This document shows positions 16,763 to 26,445 of a stretch of 64,000 nt of DNA, piece after piece. The notes beneath the pieces are model-generated. The model was not told the DNA's origin, did not search any database, and saw only the letters and a program-made list of their open reading frames with translations. The stretch spans positions 2,131,404 to 2,195,403 of the forward strand of contig NZ_KI421517.1 in assembly GCF_000473365.1 (NCBI RefSeq). The letters run 5' to 3'. Both the position numbers and the translations under genes were made by a program. Source of the stretch: Adhaeribacter aquaticus DSM 16391. GTDB lineage: Bacteria > Bacteroidota > Bacteroidia > Cytophagales > Hymenobacteraceae. Within the stretch, counting starts at the first letter, position 1, and every line of letters begins with the position of its first letter.

Positions 16763-18239
16763 AAGCCCAGTCAATTCCGGTTTTCATATCTTTGATTACA
16801 ATGCCTTGTTTTTTAAAAGTAGTTCTTATTTCATCTACCCGGGCATAATTTTTAGCTTCTTTAGCTTCTTTATAAAAAATTAATAACGCATTTACATACT
16901 CTTCCTGATTGGTAGTTTTCTCTTCTTTCAATCCTAAAATATCTAATACCAAAGCCTGGTAAGTATCTCTTACGAAATTAAAAGTGTCCAAGCTGATATT
17001 GGCTAAACTGAGGGCACCAGTATAAAGACTATTCACCTTTTTCAGGAGGTTAAATAATGATGCAATGGTACGGGCTGTATTTAAATCATCATTCAAACCG
17101 GCAAAGCAATCAGTCGTTAATTTTCTTAATTCGGCATCTTGCTCCGGTACAACAGCCGCTTCGGCCGGATACGCTAGTTTATCTAATACGTGTAAGCCAT
17201 TTATTAATTTAATATATCCTTTACGGGCAGCAATTAAAGCTTCATTCGAAAAATCTAATGTACTGCGGTAATGCGCCTGTAGCATAAAGAACCGGACTGT
17301 CATGGGGCTATAAGCCTGCTGTAATAACGGATGATCACCAGTAAATAATTGTCCGGGCAAGAAAGAATTTCCTTTTGATTTAGACATTTTTTCCCCGTTT
17401 ACAGTTAGCATATTGGCATGCATCCAGTACCGAACCGGTTCTTCCCCGTTTACTCCTACTGCCTGGGCTATTTCGCATTCATGATGCGGAAACTTTAAAT
17501 CCATGCCGCCGCCATGAATATCAAACTGTGTTCCCAGATATTTGGTACTCATAGAGGTACACTCAATGTGCCAGCCAGGAAACCCAATTCCCCATGGCGA
17601 TGGCCAGCGCATAATATGCTCGGGAGAAGCATTTTTCCAAACTGCGAAATCCAAAGGGTTGCGTTTCTCAGCCTGACCATCCAACTCCCGTGTTTCGTTC
17701 TGCAAATCCTCAATGATTCGGCCCGATAATTTGCCGTAATCGTGGCTCTCATTATATTTCAACACATCAAAATAAACAGATCCGCCTGATTCATAAGCTA
17801 AACCTTTTTCGATCAGTGTCTCTATACTTTTAATTTGTTCAATAATGTGGCCTGTGGCAGAAGGCTCAATGCTGGGCGGCAATAAATTAAACTGGCTAAG
17901 CACCTCATGAAAATCATTGGTATACCTTTGCACAATTTCCATCGGTTCTAACTGCTCCAGCCGGGCTTTTACGGCAATCTTATCTTCTCCTTCATCACTA
18001 TCATTCTCCAAATGCCCTACATCTGTTATATTTCGCACATACCTAACTTTGTATCCCAGGTGTTGAAGGTATCGGTATAAAATATCAAAAGTCAGAAAGG
18101 TCCGCACGTTACCTAAATGCACATTACTATAAACAGTAGGTCCACAAACGTACATACCCACAAAAGGCGGCTGCAAGGGTTCAAAAACCTCTTTTTTACG
18201 ACTAAGGGTATTATATAAAGATAATTGCTGTTGTTGCAT
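16752..18239 (-). CDS. cysS: cysteinyl-tRNA synthetase
   Basis: This class I synthetase charges tRNA-Cys in the cytoplasm. In 495 residues it carries the first zinc ligand Cys32 (YVCGPTVY), the HIGH-type motif HLGN (41-44), further zinc-site residues in WHIECTSMS and HHECEIAQ, and the KMSKS loop (EKMSKSKGN). The C-terminal helical DALR-type anticodon domain follows. The -7 box TACTTTTG ends only 4 nt before the ATG, so the mRNA may be nearly leaderless. The gene lies about 4 kb from the poly-Cys leader ORF of metY, whose proposed signal is the charged tRNA this enzyme makes. Confidence 0.97.
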   Translation of the reverse strand: MQQQQLSLYNTLSRKKEVFEPLQPPFVGMYVCGPTVYSNVHLGNVRTFLTFDILYRYLQHLGYKVRYVRNITDVGHLENDSDEGEDKIAVKARLEQLEPMEIVQRYTNDFHEVLSQFNLLPPSIEPSATGHIIEQIKSIETLIEKGLAYESGGSVYFDVLKYNESHDYGKLSGRIIEDLQNETRELDGQAEKRNPLDFAVWKNASPEHIMRWPSPWGIGFPGWHIECTSMSTKYLGTQFDIHGGGMDLKFPHHECEIAQAVGVNGEEPVRYWMHANMLTVNGEKMSKSKGNSFLPGQLFTGDHPLLQQAYSPMTVRFFMLQAHYRSTLDFSNEALIAARKGYIKLINGLHVLDKLAYPAEAAVVPEQDAELRKLTTDCFAGLNDDLNTARTIASLFNLLKKVNSLYTGALSLANISLDTFNFVRDTYQALVLDILGLKEEKTTNQEEYVNALLIFYKEAKEAKNYARVDEIRTTFKKQGIVIKDMKTGIDWAYEE

Positions 18240-18243
18240 GCGG

Positions 18244-18251
18244 CAAAAGTA
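18244..18251 (-). promoter_or_regulatory. -7 box of cysS
   Basis: TACTTTTG on the minus strand matches TAnnTTTG exactly. It ends 4 nt before the cysS ATG, which predicts a transcript with almost no 5' leader. No -33 TTG is seen at normal spacing. Confidence 0.45.
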
Positions 18252-18366
18252 GCTGTTTTTAACTAAGATGTAAAATAAGTAAAAACTAAAAGAGTAGCCG
18301 GAAAGTTATAAGGGGCATATTAATTACTATAACCGTGCATACTAAAAATTTATGGTAAGCAGGCTT

Positions 18367-19464
18367 TTAAGGTTTCACTAGCCGGTAAGTGGCCATTATG
18401 GGAAAATGATCGGAATAGGCTATGGAGTCAATTAAATTAAAGTTTAAAACCTCAAATTTTTTACTACAAAATTGGTTATCTATACGCACAAAAGGTAGTT
18501 TGCCATTATAGGTCGCACCTATTCCCCAACCTCTTTCGGTAAAAGCATTCAAATACTGTTTGTTCAATTGCTGATAGGTGTAGCTATAAGGCAGGTCATT
18601 TAAATCGCCACATAAAATTACGGGATAAGGACACTGCTCTACATGGTCCATTAATATATTTACCTGATCGCTGCGCTTTACAAACCCTTTTTTAAACCGA
18701 AGCATCAGGTTTCTTCCTTGTTTTTTAAAATTATCCTGGTTTTTATACGATTGTACTATTTCTTTTTCTTCAATGCTCATTGATTGAAAGTGAAAATTAT
18801 ATACTCGAACAGTATCTGTATCTAAAATCACATCGGCAAACATCGCATGATTTTGTGTTAGCTTGCCAAAGCTAATAACCCCTCTATTTACTATAGGGTA
18901 TTTTGAAAAAATAGCCAGCCCAAATTCAGCCCCTATTGCGTTTACTAAACTCGTAGAAAGAAAAGTATATTTATTCTGCTGCCGCCCTATTTTGCTAACC
19001 GAGTTATAAACTGGCGATTTTTTATCATTATAAAACTCCTGCAAACAAAATATATCGGCCGGGTTCTGAGCTATCCATCTTATCATATTTTTAGAAGAAC
19101 TCAGATCATTATCCTGCAGATGAGCATAGGTGTTAAAAATACGAACATTATAACTTAATACCTGAACTCCATTTTGATCACGGGCATTGATGGCCTCCTC
19201 AGCAGCATCTGAATTAAATGCCACACCCCGTTCATAGTATCCCCAAGCTAGAAAAGTCACTAAAATGGGCAAAACCACTTTTGGTGACAGGCGCAAAAGC
19301 CAGACACTCAAAAATAACAGATTAAATGCAAGAGCAACGGGCAGGGTAAGTACAATAAATGCTGCCGGCCAGAAAGTAGTTGGCGGCACGTGCATAAAAA
19401 GAATGGCTATTATTAGCCACACCATTACTAAGCTATAAATCCCTAAAGAAAACTTTTTACGCAC
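18367..19464 (-). CDS. membrane-anchored endonuclease/exonuclease/phosphatase (EEP) protein
   Basis: The 365-residue protein starts with three hydrophobic helices (about residues 9-25, 31-52 and 63-77), then carries an EEP catalytic domain. Recognisable metal and active-site motifs are LSYNVRIFN, DIFCLQEFYND (Glu), VILCGDLNDLPYSYTY (Asp and Asn) and the terminal YSDHFPIMATYRL. The fold serves nucleases, phosphodiesterases and phospholipases, so the substrate cannot be named. The anchor suggests the domain faces the periplasm, where phospholipid or nucleotide substrates are possible. It stands alone between cysS and the rimP operon and has a good promoter. Confidence 0.85.
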   Translation of the reverse strand: MRKKFSLGIYSLVMVWLIIAILFMHVPPTTFWPAAFIVLTLPVALAFNLLFLSVWLLRLSPKVVLPILVTFLAWGYYERGVAFNSDAAEEAINARDQNGVQVLSYNVRIFNTYAHLQDNDLSSSKNMIRWIAQNPADIFCLQEFYNDKKSPVYNSVSKIGRQQNKYTFLSTSLVNAIGAEFGLAIFSKYPIVNRGVISFGKLTQNHAMFADVILDTDTVRVYNFHFQSMSIEEKEIVQSYKNQDNFKKQGRNLMLRFKKGFVKRSDQVNILMDHVEQCPYPVILCGDLNDLPYSYTYQQLNKQYLNAFTERGWGIGATYNGKLPFVRIDNQFCSKKFEVLNFNLIDSIAYSDHFPIMATYRLVKP

Positions 19465-19483
19465 CTTACAAGAAGCTATTGGG

Positions 19484-19511
19484 CAAACTTACAAATTCTG
19501 ATTAGAACCAA
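19484..19511 (-). promoter_or_regulatory. promoter of the EEP gene
   Basis: On the minus strand TTG (19509-19511), a 17-nt spacer and TAAGTTTG (19484-19491) fit the Bacteroidota consensus. The -7 box ends 19 nt upstream of the start codon. Confidence 0.6.
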
Positions 19512-19587
19512 CTAACATGAAAAGTGTGAATTTTATTTAATTTATCTAGGTAAATAATTTCTTTTTTAATCAAAAAAAAACGTCAGG

Positions 19588-19618
19588 TTGTATCTTAAGG
19601 AAAAATATTGTATTTTTG
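19588..19618 (+). promoter_or_regulatory. promoter of the rimP-nusA-infB operon
   Basis: TTG at 19588-19590, a 20-nt spacer and TATTTTTG at 19611-19618 match the consensus. The start point near 19622 leaves a leader of about 60 nt before rimP and excludes upstream in-frame starts. Confidence 0.65.
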
Positions 19619-19683
19619 CAAAAGTAAACAATGTAGAAGAGGGGACAGCAGTCCCCTATTTTATTTTCTTATTTTTCCAAAAC

Positions 19684-20157
19684 ATGGTTTTTAAGGAAGA
19701 AAACATCCGGCAGTTGCTTACAGGAACAATACCTGAAAATGATCTGTTTATAGTAGGTGTTCACGTATCAGACTCAGCCGTAAAGCAAAAAGTTACAATA
19801 ATTTTAGATGGCGATAATGGCGTTAGTATTGACCAATGTGCTATTGTTAGTCGTCGGTTAAGCAAGCGCATTGCAGAAGCCTATGGCGAAGAAATTCCAT
19901 ATACTTTGGAAGTAACCTCTCCGGGTGCCGATCAGCCGTTGTTATACCCCCGGCAATATAAGCGTCACGTTGGCCGCCGGTTAAAAGTAACCTTAAAAGA
20001 TGGTTCTGAGAAAACAGGAAAATTAGAAGAGGTTACTTCTGCCGGTTTAACCCTGTTAGAAGAAACCAAAGAAAAAGGCAAGAAAATAACCATTACACCG
20101 GCACAACTTGCTTTTGAAGAAATAGATAAATCGCATATTGTAATATCATTTAAATAA
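19684..20157 (+). CDS. rimP: ribosome maturation factor RimP
   Basis: This cytoplasmic factor is needed for 30S subunit assembly. The 157-residue protein has the two-domain RimP layout: an N-terminal alpha/beta domain (VTIILDGDNGVSIDQCAIVS, YTLEVTSPGADQPL) and a C-terminal SH3-like barrel (GRRLKVTLKDGSEKTGKLEE). The ATG at 19684 is chosen because the frame upstream contains the promoter. The gene begins the conserved rimP-nusA-infB order, with nusA 6 nt downstream. Confidence 0.94.
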   Translation: MVFKEENIRQLLTGTIPENDLFIVGVHVSDSAVKQKVTIILDGDNGVSIDQCAIVSRRLSKRIAEAYGEEIPYTLEVTSPGADQPLLYPRQYKRHVGRRLKVTLKDGSEKTGKLEEVTSAGLTLLEETKEKGKKITITPAQLAFEEIDKSHIVISFK

Positions 20158-20163
20158 AACAAA

Positions 20164-21414
20164 ATGGATAGTTCAGTTCTGATCGAATCGTTTGCGGAAT
20201 TTGCCAAATTCAAGAACATTGATCGCCCCACTATGATGCGTATTTTGGAAGACGTTTTCCGGACCATGATTCGTAAAAAATGGGGTACCGATGAAAATTT
20301 CGATATTATTCTGAATGTGGAGAAAGGTGACCTGGAAATCTGGCGTAACCGTGAAATTGTAGACGATAATTCTGAAGATATCTGGGATCATGATAAAATT
20401 CCGTTAGCTGAAGCCCGCAAAATTGAACCTGATTTTGAAGTAGGAGAAGAAGTTTCGGAAGAAATCAAATTAGAGGATTTTGGTAGAAGAGCCGTTTTAA
20501 CAGCTCGTCAAACCTTAATACAAAGAGTAAAAGACCTGGAAAAGGATTTAATGTACCAGAAATATAAAGATCTGGTAGGTGAAATTATTTCGGGTGAAGT
20601 ATACCAGGTATGGAACCGGGAAGTAATGCTAATTGACCCAGAGGATAACGAATTAATAATTCCGAAGTCAGAGCAGATCCCTAAAGACCGTTACCGCAAA
20701 GGAGATGTAGTACGGGCAGTAGTACATCGGGTGGATATCGTTAATGGAGCACCAAAAATTATTTTATCACGTACATCTCCGGTATTTTTAGAACGGTTAT
20801 TTGAAAACGAGGTTCCGGAAATTTATGATGGTTTGATTATCATCAAAAATATTGTCCGGGAACCGGGTGAGCGGGCTAAAGTAGCCGTAGAATCGTATGA
20901 TGACAGAATTGATCCGGTTGGTGCTTGTGTGGGCATGAAAGGATCCAGAATTCATAGCATTGTACGTGAACTGGAAAATGAAAACATAGACGTTATTAAC
21001 TATACCGATAACCTGGAACTTTATATTCAGCGTGCGCTTAGCCCAGCTAAGATTACCAGCATGAAAATTAATGAAGAAGAAGGACGCGTTTCGGTATTCT
21101 TAAAGCCTGACCAGGTTTCTTTAGCTATAGGTAAAGGTGGTCAGAATATAAAATTAGCTAGCCGTTTAGTTGGTTTAGAAATAGATGTATTCAGAGAACA
21201 AGAAGAATACGAAGAAGATATTTCACTGGACGAATTCTCTGACGAGATCGAAAATTGGGTAATTGAAGAATTAAAACGAATTGGTTTAGACACTGCCAAA
21301 AGTGTATTAGCTGTAACGCGTGAAGATTTAGTTCGTCGGACAGAATTAGAAGAAGAAACCGTTGATGAACTTCTTTCTATAATTCGTCAGGAATTTGAAG
21401 CAGATAATAGTTAA
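20164..21414 (+). CDS. nusA: transcription termination/antitermination factor NusA
   Basis: NusA binds RNA polymerase and nascent RNA to control pausing, termination and antitermination. The 416 residues contain an N-terminal polymerase-binding domain, an S1 domain (GEIISGEVYQVWNREVMLID), and two KH domains (DPVGACVGMKGSRIHSIVREL and VSLAIGKGGQNIKLASRLVG). A short acidic C-terminal helix-hairpin segment follows (IEELKRIGLDTAKSVLAVT). The start ATG lies 6 nt after rimP. The length is typical of Bacteroidota NusA. Confidence 0.96.
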   Translation: MDSSVLIESFAEFAKFKNIDRPTMMRILEDVFRTMIRKKWGTDENFDIILNVEKGDLEIWRNREIVDDNSEDIWDHDKIPLAEARKIEPDFEVGEEVSEEIKLEDFGRRAVLTARQTLIQRVKDLEKDLMYQKYKDLVGEIISGEVYQVWNREVMLIDPEDNELIIPKSEQIPKDRYRKGDVVRAVVHRVDIVNGAPKIILSRTSPVFLERLFENEVPEIYDGLIIIKNIVREPGERAKVAVESYDDRIDPVGACVGMKGSRIHSIVRELENENIDVINYTDNLELYIQRALSPAKITSMKINEEEGRVSVFLKPDQVSLAIGKGGQNIKLASRLVGLEIDVFREQEEYEEDISLDEFSDEIENWVIEELKRIGLDTAKSVLAVTREDLVRRTELEEETVDELLSIIRQEFEADNS

Positions 21415-21429
21415 TTTGGAATGTATTTG

Positions 21430-21462
21430 GTGCTGCAGCTGTTAAAAAATTGCAGCACTTTT
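21430..21462 (+). terminator. weak intercistronic terminator-like hairpin
   Basis: GTGCTGCA and TGCAGCAC form an 8-bp stem with a 13-nt loop, followed by TTTT and AT-rich DNA. It lies between nusA and infB and could cause partial termination, which NusA itself might influence. Confidence 0.5.
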
Positions 21463-21483
21463 AAATTTATCATATAATTTTAC

Positions 21484-21524
21484 GAGGTAATTAAATAATT
21501 TAAACTTTAAAAGAGAATTACCTC
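21484..21524 (+). promoter_or_regulatory. second hairpin in the infB leader
   Basis: GAGGTAATT and AATTACCTC are perfect 9-base arms with a 23-nt AT-rich loop, ending about 30 nt before the infB ATG. It may structure the infB 5' region. Confidence 0.45.
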
Positions 21525-21556
21525 TTATAATAATAAAAAACAACAGCATATTGAGC

Positions 21557-24500
21557 ATGGCAGAAGAAAAAACGATGAGGCTTAAACAGGTAGCAACAAC
21601 CTTGAACATTAGTACGTCCACGGTTGTGGATTACTTAGCGGGCAAAGGTTTTGATATCGAAAATAAACCTACTTCTAAAATTACATCGGAGCAGTTCGAT
21701 ATGCTGATGAAAGCATTTGAATCGTCGTTGCAGGACAAAAACCTGGCCGATGCATTAAGTATTGGAAATAAAAAACCTGCCCCAGAACCTGAGGCGCCAA
21801 AAGCGCGTGAACCAGAAGTACTTAAAACTGAACCAGCTGTTCCGGTTCAGAAACAGGAAACACCTGTAGTTAATCAACCAGAATCTAAAGAAGAAGATCC
21901 GATTTCTACAGGAATCAAACTTCAAGGCATTAAAGTTTTAGGTAAAATACAATTGGATGCTAAAGGCAATCCAGTTACAAAACCAGCCGAGCCAACGCCA
22001 GCTCCGGCAGCAGCTCCTACACCTACTCCGGTACAAGAAAAACCAGTAGAAACACCTGTTGCGGCAGCACCGGAACCGGAGAAACCAGTTTCTCCAGCTG
22101 AAAAACCAGTTCCAGCTCCAGCTCCAACTCCAACTCCTGAGGTTGTGGCTGCGTCAAAACCAGAAGAAGTTGCAGAGACTAAACCAGTTGAACCGGAAGC
22201 TCCAGTTCAACCAGCTCCAAAACCGGTTGAAGCGCCTGTAGCCACTGCACCAGAACCAACTCCAGCTCCAGCTCCTGAACCAGAGGCAATTCCGGCGCCA
22301 GTAACAGCACAGGCTCCTGCTCCGACACCAATAGCACCGACTCCGGCACCAGTTCAGGAAACTCAGGAACCAGTAGCACAGGAGAACCCGGCAACACCTG
22401 TCTCAACAGAGGAGCCTGCTGCTGAAGAAGATGAAGCAGTTGAAACAATTGTGGCTCGGGCTAATACATTAAAAGGTTTAACTGTATTAGGTAAAATAGA
22501 ATTACCTAGTAAAGATGCTCCTAAGCCCCAGGGTAAAAAAGGATTTAAAGGTGGAGAGGGCGATGGAAAAGGTCGTCCAACTCAGAACCAAAGCCAAAAT
22601 CCTAATCAGAACCAAAATCAGAATCAAGGGGCTAACAATGCCGCTGGAGATAAAAATAAAAAGAAACGGAAACGTATAATTGTTCAAAACAATACTACTG
22701 CTCCTGATACCAATGATCGTCCGGTAGTTGTAAGAGGTGACCGTAAGGATTTCTCTCAGCAAGGCCCAGGACAAGGCGGTGGAAACAGATTTAACAATAA
22801 CCGAAATCAGGGCGGTGGAAACCGACCTAATACAGCTCCGGGAGGACCTAAACCAGAAGTTAGCGATAAGCAGATTCAGGATCAGATTAAAGCCACTTTG
22901 GCTCGTCTGAGTGGAAACAAAGGTAATCAAGGAAACCGGGCTAAATACCGTCGTGAAAAACGTTCTGCTATTGCAGATGCGGAAGATCAGCGCCGGATGC
23001 AGGAACAGTCAGAATCTAAAACACTTAAGCTTACAGAATTTATCTCGGCTAATGATTTAGCTTCTTTAATGGATGTTTCTGTTAACGAGGTTATCAAAGT
23101 TTGTTTAGGTTTAGGCATGTTCGTCTCTATCAACCAACGTTTAGATGCAGAAGCGATCACTATTATAGCCGATGAATTTGGCTATGACGTAGAATTCTTA
23201 TCTGCTGAAGACGAAGAAATTGAAACAGAAGATGAGGATAATGAAGAGGATTTAGCAGAACGTGCTCCTATTGTTACCATAATGGGTCACGTGGATCATG
23301 GTAAAACATCTTTGCTTGATTATATCCGGAATTCTAAAGTTACGGCAGGTGAAGCAGGAGGTATTACACAGCACATTGGAGCCTACGATGTATTAACTGA
23401 CACAGGAAAACGAGTTACATTCCTGGATACACCAGGTCACGAAGCCTTTACCGCCATGCGTGCGCGGGGTGCTAAAATTACAGATATTGTAATTATTGTA
23501 GTAGCCGCCGATGATGATGTGATGCCACAAACTAAAGAGGCTTTAAATCACGCGCAGGCAGCCGGTGTACCTATTGTAATTGCGATTAATAAAGTAGATA
23601 AACCGTCTGCTAACCCAGATAGAATAAGGGAACAATTAGCAGCTATTAACATATTAGTAGAAGAATGGGGCGGTAAATACCAGTGCCAGGAAATTTCAGC
23701 TAAAACCGGACAAGGTATTCCAGATTTATTAGAAAAAGTATTACTGGAATCTGAATTATTAGAACTTAAAGCTAATCCGAACCGTCGCGCTGTTGGTAGT
23801 GTAATTGAAGCTTCCTTGGATAAAGGACGTGGTTATGTAGCTACCATTATGGTACAAACTGGTACATTACGGGTTGGTGATATTATGTTAGCAGGTTCTC
23901 ATTATGGCCGTGTTAAGGCTATGACTGACCATCGTGGTAAACGGATGAAAGAAGCAGGACCTTCTACCCCAGTACAGGTATTAGGTTTAGATGGTGCGCC
24001 ACAAGCCGGTGACAAGTTCCAGATTTACGAAACGGAACGTGAAGCCCGCGAAATTGCATCCAGCCGTTCGCAGTTACAACGGGAACAGAGCATGCGTACC
24101 AAGAAACACATTACTTTAGATGAAATTGGTCGTCGTTTAGCCATTGGTTCATTTAAAGAACTTAACGTTATTGTAAAAGGTGACGTGGATGGTTCAGTTG
24201 AGGCACTATCTGACTCTTTACTGAAATTATCGACTAGCGAAGTACAGGTAAATATCCTTTCTAAAGGGGTAGGCGCCATTTCGGAATCAGACGTATTGTT
24301 AGCTTCGGCTTCCGATGCCATCATTATTGGATTCCAGGTTCGTCCATCAGGCAACGCCCGTAAACTGGCCGAGCAGGAACAAATTGATATTCGTCTTTAC
24401 TCAATCATTTACAACGCCATAAACGAAGTAAAAGACGCAATGGAAGGTATGTTGGCTCCAACTGTACAAGAAGTAATTACTTCTAACGTGGAGGTTCGGG

Positions 24501-24766
24501 ATGTATTTAAGATTACGAAAGTGGGTACAATTGCAGGTTGTATGGTTACCGATGGTACCATTACCAGAAACACGAGAGTGCGGATTGTCCGGGAAGGTAT
24601 TGTGGTACACTCTGGCGATATATTAGCCTTGAAACGTTTCAAAGATGATGTTTCAGAAGTAAGACAAGGCTACGAATGCGGTATCAGCATTAAAAACTTT
24701 AACGATTTGCAAATAGGAGACATAATTGAAGGATACGAAGAGAAAGAAGTTAAGCGTACACTTTAA
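21557..24766 (+). CDS. infB: translation initiation factor IF-2
   Basis: IF-2 is the GTPase that places fMet-tRNA on the 30S subunit and promotes subunit joining. The protein has 1069 residues from the ATG at 21557. The N-terminal domain ([21 protein letters not shown]) is followed by a very Pro/Ala/Glu-rich linker (about residues 70-300) and an Asn/Gln/Gly-rich basic stretch (about 335-450). The G domain begins near residue 573 with [15 protein letters not shown], then [15 protein letters not shown] and NKVDKP. The C-terminal fMet-tRNA-binding barrels close it. The linker is long and low in complexity but in frame throughout. It ends in a shared terminator. Confidence 0.97.
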   Translation: MAEEKTMRLKQVATTLNISTSTVVDYLAGKGFDIENKPTSKITSEQFDMLMKAFESSLQDKNLADALSIGNKKPAPEPEAPKAREPEVLKTEPAVPVQKQETPVVNQPESKEEDPISTGIKLQGIKVLGKIQLDAKGNPVTKPAEPTPAPAAAPTPTPVQEKPVETPVAAAPEPEKPVSPAEKPVPAPAPTPTPEVVAASKPEEVAETKPVEPEAPVQPAPKPVEAPVATAPEPTPAPAPEPEAIPAPVTAQAPAPTPIAPTPAPVQETQEPVAQENPATPVSTEEPAAEEDEAVETIVARANTLKGLTVLGKIELPSKDAPKPQGKKGFKGGEGDGKGRPTQNQSQNPNQNQNQNQGANNAAGDKNKKKRKRIIVQNNTTAPDTNDRPVVVRGDRKDFSQQGPGQGGGNRFNNNRNQGGGNRPNTAPGGPKPEVSDKQIQDQIKATLARLSGNKGNQGNRAKYRREKRSAIADAEDQRRMQEQSESKTLKLTEFISANDLASLMDVSVNEVIKVCLGLGMFVSINQRLDAEAITIIADEFGYDVEFLSAEDEEIETEDEDNEEDLAERAPIVTIMGHVDHGKTSLLDYIRNSKVTAGEAGGITQHIGAYDVLTDTGKRVTFLDTPGHEAFTAMRARGAKITDIVIIVVAADDDVMPQTKEALNHAQAAGVPIVIAINKVDKPSANPDRIREQLAAINILVEEWGGKYQCQEISAKTGQGIPDLLEKVLLESELLELKANPNRRAVGSVIEASLDKGRGYVATIMVQTGTLRVGDIMLAGSHYGRVKAMTDHRGKRMKEAGPSTPVQVLGLDGAPQAGDKFQIYETEREAREIASSRSQLQREQSMRTKKHITLDEIGRRLAIGSFKELNVIVKGDVDGSVEALSDSLLKLSTSEVQVNILSKGVGAISESDVLLASASDAIIIGFQVRPSGNARKLAEQEQIDIRLYSIIYNAINEVKDAMEGMLAPTVQEVITSNVEVRDVFKITKVGTIAGCMVTDGTITRNTRVRIVREGIVVHSGDILALKRFKDDVSEVRQGYECGISIKNFNDLQIGDIIEGYEEKEVKRTL

Positions 24767-24777
24767 TAAAATTGATT

Positions 24778-24825
24778 TTAATAAATGAAAAAGGCAGCTT
24801 GTTAGCTGCCTTTTTCATTTATTAA
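24778..24825. terminator. bidirectional terminator between infB and mscL
   Basis: A 22-bp stem (core AAAAAGGCAGCT / AGCTGCCTTTTT) with a 4-nt loop is symmetric. It lies between the convergent infB (+) and mscL (-) genes. Confidence 0.9.
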
Positions 24826-24827
24826 AT

Positions 24828-25247
24828 TTACAAATTCCTATTCCGAAGTAAATCTCTTATTTCAGTAAGTAAAATTTCCTCTTTAGAAAGGGTTGGTGTT
24901 GCAGGGGCAGCCTCTTCTTTGCGTTTTAAAGAATTAATGGATTTTACCATAGCAAAAATGGCTAGTGCAATAATTAAAAAATTAACTATAGTTTGAATAA
25001 AGTTTCCATAATTAATTGAGGCGCCTTCTTTGATAACCTTTTCTCCCTCCATGACAGGATTCGATAATTGAATCTTAAGCTCTGTAAAATCAACGCCACC
25101 AGTTATCATTCCAATAGGAGGCATAATTAAATCGTTTACTAAGGATGTAACAATAGACCCAAAAGCAGCACCAATAACAACAGCAACTGCTAAATCAATA
25201 ACATTGCCTTTTACGGCAAATTGTTTAAATTCTGAAAAAAAGCTCAT
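24828..25247 (-). CDS. mscL: large-conductance mechanosensitive channel
   Basis: MscL forms a pentameric pore in the inner membrane that opens under high tension and releases osmolytes during hypo-osmotic shock. The 139-residue protein has the N-terminal helix ([20 protein letters not shown]), TM1 ([22 protein letters not shown]), a periplasmic loop, TM2 ([21 protein letters not shown]) and a C-terminal bundle helix ending in [16 protein letters not shown]. Length and motifs are typical. It is monocistronic and convergent to infB. Confidence 0.97.
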   Translation of the reverse strand: MSFFSEFKQFAVKGNVIDLAVAVVIGAAFGSIVTSLVNDLIMPPIGMITGGVDFTELKIQLSNPVMEGEKVIKEGASINYGNFIQTIVNFLIIALAIFAMVKSINSLKRKEEAAPATPTLSKEEILLTEIRDLLRNRNL

Positions 25248-25544
25248 GGTTTAAATTATGTTTAAAGCCCAACTAAGAACAAATAATTTTACTTTAGTCG
25301 CTAAGAAGTATTATTCATTAAAATTATGGTTAAATAAATTTTTTCATAGCTAAAGCATCGATACGTTTATATATTAGAATAGTTAAATATAACTGTAAGG
25401 ATAAAGAGTAGTACGCATACTTGCTCTGGTTACCAGCGTTATTCGTTGATTACAATACTTAATAAAGTTTTTAGTTATTTCAGACCGTAAAAATTTCTTT
25501 TCCGGATAATTTGGAATATCTTATTTTAAGCTGCTAGCGCATTT
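25248..25544. other. intergenic region between divergent mscL and enoyl-CoA hydratase genes
   Basis: No ORF or RNA gene is recognised. It contains the divergent upstream regions of the two genes. Confidence 0.5.
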
Positions 25545-25577
25545 TTGCAGATTAATGAACCCTTTTGTTTATATTTG
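25545..25577 (+). promoter_or_regulatory. promoter of the enoyl-CoA hydratase gene
   Basis: TTG at 25545-25547, a 22-nt spacer and TATATTTG at 25570-25577 fit the Bacteroidota pattern. The start codon is 35 nt downstream. Confidence 0.55.
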
Positions 25578-25611
25578 TCACTCATAATTATTGTTACCAG
25601 CTAACGCTGAA

Positions 25612-26394
25612 ATGATGTCATTTAACAACCTGAAAACCAGCCTAGAAGGAGGCATTTTAACAATAACAGTAAGTCGCATTTCAAAATTAAATGCTCTGGA
25701 TACGGAAACCATTGACGAAATCGGCTCGGCAATGCAGGAAGCATTTGATAATGATGAGGTGCGGGGCATTATATTTACCGGAGAAGGTGATAAAGCGTTT
25801 GTAGCGGGCGCAGACATTGCGGAAATATCGGGCTTAAACGAAATGATAGGCCGCCGTTTCTCTGAAAGAGGACAGGATATTTTTAGCATGATAGAAGAAT
25901 CACCTAAGCCAGTAATAGCTGCGATAAATGGCTTTGCTTTAGGCGGAGGATGCGAATTAGCCATGGCCTGCCATATCCGTATTGCCAGTGAAAATGCGCA
26001 ATTTGGTCAGCCGGAGGTAAAGCTAGGCTTAATTCCTGGTTTTGGCGGAACGCAGCGTTTAACGCAATTAGTAGGAAAAGGCAAAGCTATGGAATTAATG
26101 ATGACCGGAGACATGATTACAGCCCAGGAAGCTTTGCGTTTAAGATTAGTTAACCATGTAACTACATTTGCTGATTTAATGCCAAAATCCAGAGAAATTA
26201 TGAGCAAAATTGTTTCAAAAGCTCCTTTGGCTGTTGGTCTGATTGTAGATTGTGTGAATGCCTGGTACGATAAAGAAGAACATGGGTACCAAACAGAAGC
26301 TAATGCATTTAGCCGCTGTTGTGGGTCAGAAGATTTTGTGGAAGGAACGCATGCGTTTTTAGAAAAACGCAAAGCTAATTTCAGGGGTCAATAA
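25612..26394 (+). CDS. enoyl-CoA hydratase/isomerase family protein
   Basis: This crotonase-fold enzyme is predicted to hydrate 2-enoyl-CoA in fatty acid or amino acid catabolism. The 260-residue protein shows the oxyanion-hole segments KAFVAGADIAEI and INGFALGGGCELAMACHIRIA. The two acidic residues of classic hydratases are plausible at GCELAMAC and GQPEVKLGLIPGFGGTQRL. Two adjacent ATG codons (25612, 25615) leave the first residue open; an upstream in-frame TTG at 25591 is less likely. It is followed 51 nt later by the flippase gene with no obvious functional tie. Exact substrate chain length is unknown. Confidence 0.9.
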   Translation: MMSFNNLKTSLEGGILTITVSRISKLNALDTETIDEIGSAMQEAFDNDEVRGIIFTGEGDKAFVAGADIAEISGLNEMIGRRFSERGQDIFSMIEESPKPVIAAINGFALGGGCELAMACHIRIASENAQFGQPEVKLGLIPGFGGTQRLTQLVGKGKAMELMMTGDMITAQEALRLRLVNHVTTFADLMPKSREIMSKIVSKAPLAVGLIVDCVNAWYDKEEHGYQTEANAFSRCCGSEDFVEGTHAFLEKRKANFRGQ

Positions 26395-26445
26395 CTAATC
26401 CTGCTCACTTCAAAATTTTGCTTCAGCCAAGAAAAACCTGGACGG

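Noticed and set aside
19588..19683. Upstream extension of rimP from a TTG
   Set aside because: The frame covers the promoter elements, and homologous RimP begins near the ATG at 19684.
22000..22440. Repetitive DNA that could suggest a frameshift or tandem array
   Set aside because: The infB frame is continuous, and the repeats reflect a low-complexity linker normal for IF-2.
22059..22930. Leu/Gln-rich and antisense frames over the infB linker
   Set aside because: They are shadows of the repetitive Pro/Ala/Glu codons of IF-2.
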